64,000 nucleotides of DNA from an uncultured Oscillibacter sp. GTDB lineage: Bacteria; Bacillota; Clostridia; Oscillospirales; Oscillospiraceae. Under the pieces are notes generated by a model. The model searched no databases and was not told the origin of the DNA. It saw only the letters and a list, made by a program, of their open reading frames with translations. The stretch lies in NCBI GenBank assembly GCA_910584075.1, contig CAJTZI010000004.1:1-64000 (forward strand), written 5' to 3'. Both the position numbers and the translations under genes were made by a program. Shown here piece by piece: positions 58,587 through 64,000 of this stretch (positions within the stretch are counted from its first letter, which is position 1; each line of letters starts with the position of its first letter).

Positions 58587-59444
58587 ATGAAAAAATTTCT
58601 GCGGGCCTATGGAATCATCTTTGCGGGGTCCCTGCTGTTTTCTCTGGCGTTCAGCGCCTTTTTTGAGGTCAACCAGGTGGGTATGGCGGGCATGACCGGC
58701 TTGGGCCAGGTCATCAATGTGTTTCTGCCCCAGATCTCCGTGGGTGTGATCGTGTTTGTGCTGAACGTGCCCATCTTTCTGGTGGGCTGGAAGCTGCTGG
58801 GGTTCCATCTGCTGGCCTCGTCGCTGTTTTCCATGTTCGTCACCTCCGCCGCCATGGACATCTTCACCCGGCTGGGGGGCTTCTCCGCCATGGATCCCAT
58901 GCTGGCGTCCCTCTGCGGCGGCGCACTGATGGGCCTGGGTCTGGGCATGGTGTTCTCCCAGGGGGCCACCACCGGCGGCACGGACATCATCGGCCGTCTC
59001 CTGAAGCTGAAATTCCCCTGGCTGCCCCTGGGCAAGCTGGTGCTGGCGCCGGATCTGGCGGCCCTGGTGCTGGTGGCCATCGCCTTTGGCCGGCTGGAGG
59101 CGGCGCTGTACGGCGCCGTGGCCATGTTTGTCTCCAGCCAGGTGACGGATACGGTGCTCTACGGTCTGGACAGCTCCAAGGTGGCCTACATCATCTCCGA
59201 CAACTGGCAGGAGATCGCAAGGACGCTGATGGATCGCCAGGGCCGGGGCGTCACCATCCTCCAGGGCGAGGGGGGCTACACCGGGGATGAGAAGCGGGTG
59301 CTGCTGGTGGCCTTCAAGCAGCGGGAGATCGTGGACATCAAGCGGCAGGTCCACGAGCTGGACGAGGGAGCCTTCCTCATCGTCTGCGACGCCCGGGACG
59401 TGCTGGGTGAGGGCTTCGGCGAATACCGCCAGGATGAAATCTGA
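58587..59444 (+). CDS. YitT family membrane protein
   Basis: 285 residues, five to six membrane helices (YGIIFAGSLLFSLAFSAFFE at the start, GVIVFVLNVPIFLVGWKLLG) including the TTGGTDIIGRLLKLK loop, then a C-terminal DUF2179 domain (SDNWQEIARTLMDRQGRGVT; LLVAFKQREIVDIKRQVHEL). This domain order is that of YitT/YqfU/YpjC proteins of unknown transport role. GGAGGAAGCA precedes ATG 58587, 23 bases after parC, so it may be co-transcribed. Confidence 0.92.
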   Translation: MKKFLRAYGIIFAGSLLFSLAFSAFFEVNQVGMAGMTGLGQVINVFLPQISVGVIVFVLNVPIFLVGWKLLGFHLLASSLFSMFVTSAAMDIFTRLGGFSAMDPMLASLCGGALMGLGLGMVFSQGATTGGTDIIGRLLKLKFPWLPLGKLVLAPDLAALVLVAIAFGRLEAALYGAVAMFVSSQVTDTVLYGLDSSKVAYIISDNWQEIARTLMDRQGRGVTILQGEGGYTGDEKRVLLVAFKQREIVDIKRQVHELDEGAFLIVCDARDVLGEGFGEYRQDEI

Positions 59445-59480
59445 TATTAGACAATACATATCTTTAAGGGAGCGTGTACG

Positions 59481-60077
59481 ATGGGAACTTTTGACACCGT
59501 AAAAAAGAATCTGGAGGACCGGGGCTATGCCGTGCGGGTGTTCGGTAGCGGCGCGGAGGCCGCCGCTTACCTGGACGGAGCTGTGGACGGAAAGACCGTG
59601 GGCTTCGGCGGCTCAATGACTCTGGACCAGCTGGGGCTGTATGACGCCCTGGGGAGGCATAACACCGTGGTGTGGCACTGGAAGCAGGAGGCGGGTCTGG
59701 CCCGCCGGGAGGCCATGTTCACGCAGGTGTACCTCACCTCCGCCAACGGTCTGGCGGAGACCGGGGAGATTCTCAACATCGACGGCATCGGGAACCGGGT
59801 GGCGGCCACGCTGTTCGGACACGAGAAGGTCTATTTCGTCATCGGCCGCAACAAGCTGGCCCCAACCTATGACGAGGCCCTGTGGCGGGCCCGGAACATT
59901 GCCTCACCCAAAAACGCCCAGCGGCTGGGGAAGAAAACCCCCTGCGCCGTTAAAGGAGACCGCTGCTACGACTGCAAGAGCCCGGACCGCATCTGCCGGG
60001 GGCTGGTGACGCTGTGGGGCCCCATGACAGGCATGGAGGCGGAGGTCCTGCTGGTGGACGAGGACCTGGGACTGTAA
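59481..60077 (+). CDS. LUD-domain protein (lactate utilisation LutC/YkgG type)
   Basis: 198 residues. KTVGFGGSMTLDQLGLYDAL and TSANGLAETGEILNIDGIGN, then VYFVIGRNKLAPTYDEALWR are the LUD-domain blocks (DUF162/DUF1121 group). A Cys-rich C-terminal segment, CYDCKSPDRICRG, resembles an iron-sulfur or zinc motif. Lut proteins take part in lactate oxidation, but solitary LUD proteins like this one have no known role. AAGGGAG precedes ATG 59481. Confidence 0.88.
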   Translation: MGTFDTVKKNLEDRGYAVRVFGSGAEAAAYLDGAVDGKTVGFGGSMTLDQLGLYDALGRHNTVVWHWKQEAGLARREAMFTQVYLTSANGLAETGEILNIDGIGNRVAATLFGHEKVYFVIGRNKLAPTYDEALWRARNIASPKNAQRLGKKTPCAVKGDRCYDCKSPDRICRGLVTLWGPMTGMEAEVLLVDEDLGL

Positions 60078-60104
60078 CCGGAAAATGAGAGGGGGGGACG
60101 GCCT

Positions 60105-60863
60105 GTGAAAAAGTGCTGCATACTGCTGATGGCGCTGTGCCTGCTGGCGGGCTGCACCCCCCTGCTGGAGCGGGAGTACAGCACTGTGGAGCCTCACAGC
60201 AGCAAGTTCTGGGAGAGCGAGGCCGCCGGCACCCTGCGGGCGGAGAACTACCAGGACATTGTCAACGACCTTCTGATCCTCATCGGACAGCACACGGAGA
60301 CGGCTACCCTGCGGCTCTACAACGTGGACAGCAAGCTCCAGGCGGCGGATCTGCTGGAGCGGGCCACGGTGGAGGTCCAGCAGGAGACGCCTATGGGGGC
60401 CTATGCCGTGGAGTATATCACCTCCTCCAGCCAGGCCCAGCGGGGCTACTACGAGGCGGAGCTCCAGATCAGCTACCGCCGGACGCTGGAGCAGATCCAG
60501 GCTGTGGTGAACGCCACCAGTCCGGAGGCGCTGTACGCCCTGCTGGACACGGCCCTGTCCGAGGGACGGACGGAGCTGGCGGTGCGCTTGGGCTACTGGA
60601 GCCCGGAGAACGGCCAGACCCAGGTGGAGGAGGCTCTGGCCCGGGTGCGGGAGGAGCGGGGCCTGCTGGAGCGGCCCATGTGGCCGGTGCTCTACTATCC
60701 CGCCGGCGGCCCGGTAGGGCTGATCGAGTTTTTGCTGGACCAAGAGGTGCCTCCGGAGGAGACGGAGCCTGTGGACGGTCAGGCGGAGCTGGAGGGGGAG
60801 CCGGAAGAGGAGCCTCTGGAGGAATCTGCGGAAAATGAAGAAAAATTTGCTTTAGAGGGTTGA
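60105..60863 (+). CDS. Lipoprotein, unknown
   Basis: 252 residues from GTG 60105 (GAGGGGGGG upstream). Lipobox LLAGC at residue 16, then an alpha/beta region resembling GerMN-like or lipoprotein-attached domains (LLILIGQHTETATLRLYNVD; YEAELQISYRRTLEQIQAVV), ending in an extremely acidic Glu/Pro tail (EETEPVDGQAELEGEPEEEP). No enzyme motif. Follows the LUD gene by 27 bases; the tRNA promoter overlaps its stop codon. Confidence 0.7.
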   Translation: MKKCCILLMALCLLAGCTPLLEREYSTVEPHSSKFWESEAAGTLRAENYQDIVNDLLILIGQHTETATLRLYNVDSKLQAADLLERATVEVQQETPMGAYAVEYITSSSQAQRGYYEAELQISYRRTLEQIQAVVNATSPEALYALLDTALSEGRTELAVRLGYWSPENGQTQVEEALARVREERGLLERPMWPVLYYPAGGPVGLIEFLLDQEVPPEETEPVDGQAELEGEPEEEPLEESAENEEKFALEG

Positions 60864-60888
60864 CAAAAAGGGGAAGGCCTGCTATAAT
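60860..60888 (+). promoter_or_regulatory. Promoter of tRNA-Gly
   Basis: TTGACA, 17 bases, TATAAT: full consensus, 12 bases before the tRNA. Confidence 0.85.
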
Positions 60889-60899
60889 CCTCTTTGTTC

Positions 60900-60975
60900 G
60901 CGGGCATAGCTCATCTGGTAGAGCGCCACCTTGCCAAGGTGGAGGTAGCGAGTTCGAGCCTCGTTGCCCGCTCCA
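60900..60975 (+). tRNA. tRNA-Gly (anticodon GCC)
   Basis: 76 bases. GCGGGCA pairs with TGCCCGC for the acceptor stem, followed by discriminator T and an encoded CCA. The anticodon stem CCACC/GGTGG encloses TTGCCAA, anticodon GCC. D-arm AGCTCATCTGGTAGAGC and T-arm GTTCGAGCC are normal. A strong terminator follows 6 bases later. Confidence 0.95.
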
Positions 60976-60981
60976 GAATGA

Positions 60982-61015
60982 AACAGGACATCCGATTTGG
61001 ATGTCCTGTTTTTTT
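60982..61015 (+). terminator. Terminator after tRNA-Gly
   Basis: AACAGGACATCC, loop GATTT, GGATGTCCTGTT, then T5 continuing the stem's TT. 61016-61129 holds no recognisable feature. Confidence 0.9.
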
Positions 61016-61129
61016 GGCAGATGCTGAACTCGCTGACTCCACCTCATGTGCGGAGCGCATTTCAATCCGAGGGTGGGCAGGGCTCCCGCAAATGGCCGGA
61101 GGCGGTTTATAGCAGGCGCCGAGACTGCT

Positions 61130-61294
61130 TTAGGGCTTGTTTGAAAACTGTCAACACGCCCAAACAGCGGGCCCTTTTCTGCCATACATCGTTCAATTTT
61201 CCTGCCATCCGTCAGGATGCCTGCGAAAATTTGCCTTGTCTGGCAAAAAATTCCTCGCTGTTGGGCATATCGCCAATTATCAAACAAGTCCTAG
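61130..61294. mobile_element. MITE-like repeat, copy 4
   Basis: 165 bp with inverted ends TTAGGGCTTGTTTGAAAACT (61130-61149) and, at 61275-61294, the complement of CTAGGACTTGTTTGATAATT. Interior is similar in order to copy 1 (ACGCCCA, ACAGCG, CCTGCGAAAATTTGCC, CTCGCTGTTGG). Its right end coincides with the stop codon of the ankyrin remnant. Confidence 0.75.
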
Positions 61295-61926
61295 TCAAAG
61301 AGCAGAAATTGTGCGACGGGCTCGTTTTTGTAGAGACTGCGTACAGTTGCGGTGTCCCCGGGCTTGGCATAGTCCAAATCCATTCCGCGGTCATGGAGCA
61401 AGGTGAAGATTCGCATCAGATCCTCGCGCAGCTCAGGGGTCAGGACGCGGTCCGTTCCCACTGTGCGGGTGCTGTTGTGGTATACGGGCAGGACCTGCGC
61501 AGGCAAAGCCGCCATACACAGGAGTTTCCATAGGAGTCCACCCAGCCGGTGTCCGCTCCCAGGTCCAGCATCCGTTTTTAAGAGACAGTAGGCCCGGTCT
61601 GCCTCTTCTCTGGTGCGAAAGACCTTTATTCCGCTGTACAGGGCCTGAGAGTTCACGTTCCATCGGCTGTTCATGACGGCGGTGTTGATGGCGTCGTGGA
61701 GGACGGGGGCCCGCCAGCCGCTAGCGCAGTCCTCCGCCTCCATGAAATTTACATCCGCGCCCAAATCCAGCAGATTTGCCGCAATCTCCAGATATTTGTC
61801 TTCAGCGCTACCTGTAAGGGGGACTGTCCGTCGTCCTTTTTAGGCGGCTGCTTTGCGGTGCAGACGATCAGCTCCGGTTTTCTCTCCAGCAGCTCCCGAA
61901 CCGCGGCAGGGGGCGGGATGCGGAAA
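61291..61926 (-). pseudogene. Ankyrin-repeat protein gene, multiply frameshifted
   Basis: The pieces, in order on the minus strand, read AAVRELLERKPELIVCTAKQ, DKYLEIAANLLDLGADVNFM (a classic ankyrin LL..GADVN turn), a long middle piece with SQALYSGIKVFRTREEADRA, a second GADTG-like turn in another frame, and MRIFTLLHDRGMDLDYAKPG to the final LLFD stop. At least three frame changes occur (near 61815, 61570 and 61510). It overlaps the glmM end and its stop codon lies in the end of MITE copy 4. Such proteins occur with toxin/immunity loci; this one is inactive. Confidence 0.7.
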
Positions 61927-63297
61927 TCAGTCCTCCGCCCCGTGGCCCTGGTCCCGGATGACGTTTACCACCCGCTCCGCCAGTTCCTGGCACCGGTCGT
62001 GGCTCTCCGCCTCCACCATTACCCGCACCAGGGGCTCCGTGCCGGACTCCCGCACCAGGATGCGGCCCGTATCGCCCAGCTCCGCCGCTGCGGCCTCCAC
62101 GGCGGCCTTCACTGCCGGGTCCTCCTGGGCGGCGGTTTTGTCCTTCACCCGGACGTTGATAAGGACCTGGGGATAGATGGCCACCGGCTCCGCCAGACGG
62201 CTCAGAGGCAGTTTCATGGCCAGCATTACCTCCATCAGCTTCAGTGAGGTGAGGATGCCGTCGCCGGTGCGGGCGTATTTGGAGAAGATAATGTGCCCGG
62301 ACTGCTCGCCGCCGATGCGGTTGCCGTTTCGGACCATATGCTCATAGACGTATTTGTCCCCTACGGCGGTCTTGGCGTAGCCGATGCCGGCGTTGTCCAG
62401 GGCCTTGTACAGGCCGAAGTTGCTCATCACCGTGGTCACCACCGTGTTGGTCACCAGCTTCCCCCGTTCCTTCATGTAGCGGGCGTAGATATACATGATC
62501 TTGTCACCGTCCACCAGGGCTCCGGTCTCGTCCACGGCGAGGCACCGGTCTGCATCGCCGTCGTAGGCGAAGCCTGCGTCCATACCGTGCTCCGCCACGT
62601 ATTTCCGCAGTCCCTCAATGTGGGTGGACCCGGCGTCCCGGTTGATGTTCAGGCCGTCTGGACGGTCATTCAGGACGTAGACGTCCGCCCCCAATGCCCG
62701 AAACACGCTGGGGGCGATGGCCCAGGCGCTGCCGTTGGCGCAGTCCAGGGCGATTTTTTTGCCCTTGAAGGAGTATACCGCCAGGGAGATCAGATAGCCG
62801 ATATACCGGTTCCGGCCGGCACTGTGGTCGATCACCGCGCCGATGCCGTCCTCCGCGGCCTGGGGCAGTTCCCGTAAGAGCTGGCCGTCCGCCTCCAGGC
62901 AGCCGTCCAGATAAGCCTCCGCCAGGGCCAGGACCGCCTCCTCCATCTTCTCCCCGTCCCGGTTCAGCAGTTTGATGCCGTTGTCATAGAAGGGGTTGTG
63001 GCTGGCGGAGATCATGACGCCGCAGTCGAACCCCTCTGTCCGGACCACGTAGGACACGGAGGGCGTGGTGGTGACGTGAAGCAGGTACGCGTCCGCCCCG
63101 GAGGCGGTGAGGCCGGCGCTGAGAGCGTACTCCAGCATGTAGCTGGAGCGGCGGGTATCCTTGCCCACTACCACCCGGGCCCGGCCCTCCCGGCCGTAGT
63201 ACCAGCCCAAAAAGCGTCCAATTTCGTAGGCGTGATGGGCGGTGAGCCCCTCTCCCGCCTTACCGCGGAAACCGTCCGTTCCAAAGTATTTACCCAT
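61927..63297 (-). CDS. glmM: Phosphoglucosamine mutase
   Basis: 456 residues. GTDGFRGKAG at the start, catalytic phosphoserine S99 in MISASHNPFYDNGIKL, metal loop YDGDADR near residue 245, sugar loop GGEQSGHIIF and phosphate-binding RESGTEPLVRVM at the end. Converts glucosamine-6-phosphate to glucosamine-1-phosphate for UDP-GlcNAc and peptidoglycan synthesis. AAAGGAG precedes ATG 63297. The upstream region 63298-63562 shows no gene and no glmS-type ribozyme. Confidence 0.94.
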   Translation of the reverse strand: MGKYFGTDGFRGKAGEGLTAHHAYEIGRFLGWYYGREGRARVVVGKDTRRSSYMLEYALSAGLTASGADAYLLHVTTTPSVSYVVRTEGFDCGVMISASHNPFYDNGIKLLNRDGEKMEEAVLALAEAYLDGCLEADGQLLRELPQAAEDGIGAVIDHSAGRNRYIGYLISLAVYSFKGKKIALDCANGSAWAIAPSVFRALGADVYVLNDRPDGLNINRDAGSTHIEGLRKYVAEHGMDAGFAYDGDADRCLAVDETGALVDGDKIMYIYARYMKERGKLVTNTVVTTVMSNFGLYKALDNAGIGYAKTAVGDKYVYEHMVRNGNRIGGEQSGHIIFSKYARTGDGILTSLKLMEVMLAMKLPLSRLAEPVAIYPQVLINVRVKDKTAAQEDPAVKAAVEAAAAELGDTGRILVRESGTEPLVRVMVEAESHDRCQELAERVVNVIRDQGHGAED

Positions 63298-63562
63298 GGA
63301 GACTCTCCTTTAGATCAGTTGTTATGATCATGATATTGCGCCGCTGCGTCCGCTGTTATGGAAACGAAGGCCCTTTTCCGGCGCTGAAACCAGTTTACCA
63401 TAAAAATGGAGAGGAGGGAAGGGGAAACGGCAAAAAGGCGCCCTCTATATTTCCTTTTGCCGGATTTTGCGGATGGCCAAGACTGTTTATGCCGGGACTT
63501 GTGAAAAGTTCACAGTTTTATCAGCTGGAATGTGCGCTTTTGTGGAATTTTAGCGCGACGGC

Positions 63563-63591
63563 TTGACAGGGCCGACCTTTTTGCGTATGCT
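63563..63591 (+). promoter_or_regulatory. Promoter of the riboswitch-amidohydrolase transcript
   Basis: TTGACA, 17 bases, TATGCT; transcript start near 63598, 12 bases before the aptamer. Confidence 0.8.
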
Positions 63592-63609
63592 GTGAAGCGT
63601 ACATACTGG

Positions 63610-63705
63610 CTTGTATAAGTTCATGATCGGATGAGCGTTTCTACCAACTGCCGTAACAGTTGACTACAAGTTTTTGGACCTGTTCCAAAACTTGTGGTTT
63701 TTCTG
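63610..63705 (+). promoter_or_regulatory. Guanine-class purine riboswitch with terminator
   Basis: Aptamer 63610-63670: P1 CTTGTA/TACAAG, then the diagnostic GTTTCTACC, CCGTAA and GACTAC blocks. The base that decides ligand class (C74 of the xpt aptamer) is C in GACTA, so guanine or hypoxanthine is expected. A terminator (ACAAGTTTTTGGA ... TTCCAAAACTTGT then GGTTTTTCT) starts inside the 3' strand of P1, so ligand-stabilised P1 should hinder the terminator: an ON switch, by layout. More hairpins follow at 63708-63749. Confidence 0.85.
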
Positions 63706-63874
63706 TTCCGGCGGTTTTTTGTTTTTCACAGATCTCACCGCCGGCGGTGAAGAACCGAAAGCCCGCTGTGCTCTCCGATAACGGCACCCTTTTTGTGCGC
63801 ACATGAAGGCTGCTCATGCACGGATCCTGCCCGTATGATCTCGCGCGAATTCCGCGTAAATGGGAGGACAGCGT

Positions 63875-64000
63875 ATGAGCAGCCTTTTGATTCAAAACGC
63901 ATGGGCCGTCGTCACCTGTGACGATCAGGACAGCCTGCTGGAAAACGCCAGCATCCTAATCCGGGACGGCGTCATCACCTATATGGGCCCCGAGCCCCAG
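63875..64000 (+). CDS. Amidohydrolase, N-terminal part (cut by window edge)
   Basis: 42 residues, MSSLLIQNAWAVVTCDDQDS continuing to LENASILIRDGVITYMGPEP, the small beta-sandwich start of SsnA/guanine-deaminase/atrazine chlorohydrolase-type amidohydrolases. GGGAGG precedes ATG 63875. The guanine-class riboswitch upstream suggests a purine such as guanine or 8-oxoguanine as substrate. The catalytic barrel lies outside the window. Confidence 0.78.
   Translation, partial: MSSLLIQNAWAVVTCDDQDSLLENASILIRDGVITYMGPEPQ

Overview
The window looks like a chromosomal stretch from a GC-rich, anaerobic, spore-lineage Firmicute, most likely Oscillospiraceae (Flavonifractor/Lawsonibacter/Oscillibacter-like). 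This placement is inferred. The grounds are a Na+-pumping glutaconyl-CoA decarboxylase set, a ferredoxin-linked 2-oxoacid oxidoreductase, a SleB-type cortex hydrolase, YlmH, DUF896, YitT and XpaC families, AGGAGG ribosome sites, and many TTGACA-17-TATAAT-type promoters in high-GC DNA.

Layout. 1-2.2 kb: start of a transketolase and an independent phosphoglycerate mutase whose two halves are in swapped (circularly permuted) order. 2.2-7.7 kb: three tandem HAD-hydrolase paralogues divergent from a LacI regulator, a PHP phosphoesterase and a PfkB kinase, with LacI-type operators on the promoters. 7.8-9.7 kb: two lipoproteins. 10-16.3 kb: an operon of crotonase, ferredoxin, KorA, a broken korB/ldh2 chimera and gcdA-gcdD-gcdB-gcdC, convergent with an AraC regulator. 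17.7-21 kb: three lower-GC genes (glycine-zipper, TerB-like and large membrane-associated proteins), an uncharacterised module, followed by a MITE-like repeat. 21.4-26.1 kb: ABC exporter, ylmH and small conserved genes. 26.1-29.6 kb: XRE/membrane pair, zinc-type binding lipoprotein with a Fur/Zur-type box, DUF1576 protein. 29.7-37.8 kb: Sel1 protein, membrane protein, uracil permease behind a pyrBI-like attenuator, DUF523/DUF3783/Nudix, MerR-TipAS, yjbQ and smr. 38-41.4 kb: DUF6282 protein and a TRAP transporter whose binding-protein gene is truncated. 41.9-49.6 kb: SleB hydrolase, gdhA, a repeat-rich decayed zone with an IS30 scrap, DUF4349 lipoprotein, MBL hydrolase, thioesterase, a frameshifted Imm22-like gene, Cof phosphatase. 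49.9-60.9 kb: a Tet(M)-like GTPase fused to a Rae1/YacP-type NYN nuclease, an LspA-like gene, parE and parC split by mobile debris, yitT, a LUD-domain protein, a lipoprotein. 60.9-64 kb: tRNA-Gly, a second MITE copy, a decayed ankyrin gene, glmM, and a guanine-class riboswitch ahead of an amidohydrolase.

How it works together. The 10-16 kb operon belongs to glutamate/2-oxoacid fermentation, in which glutaconyl-CoA decarboxylation to crotonyl-CoA drives Na+ export; gdhA at 43 kb could link glutamate to this but is not in the operon. The 2-8 kb locus looks like a LacI-controlled sugar-phosphate or polyol catabolic module without its own transporter. Several genes are broken at single sites (korB/ldh2, dctP, imm22, the RHH gene, the ankyrin gene, RAYT, IS30), so the region has undergone repeated deletion and insertion. 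If the contig is metagenomic, some of these junctions could be assembly artefacts.
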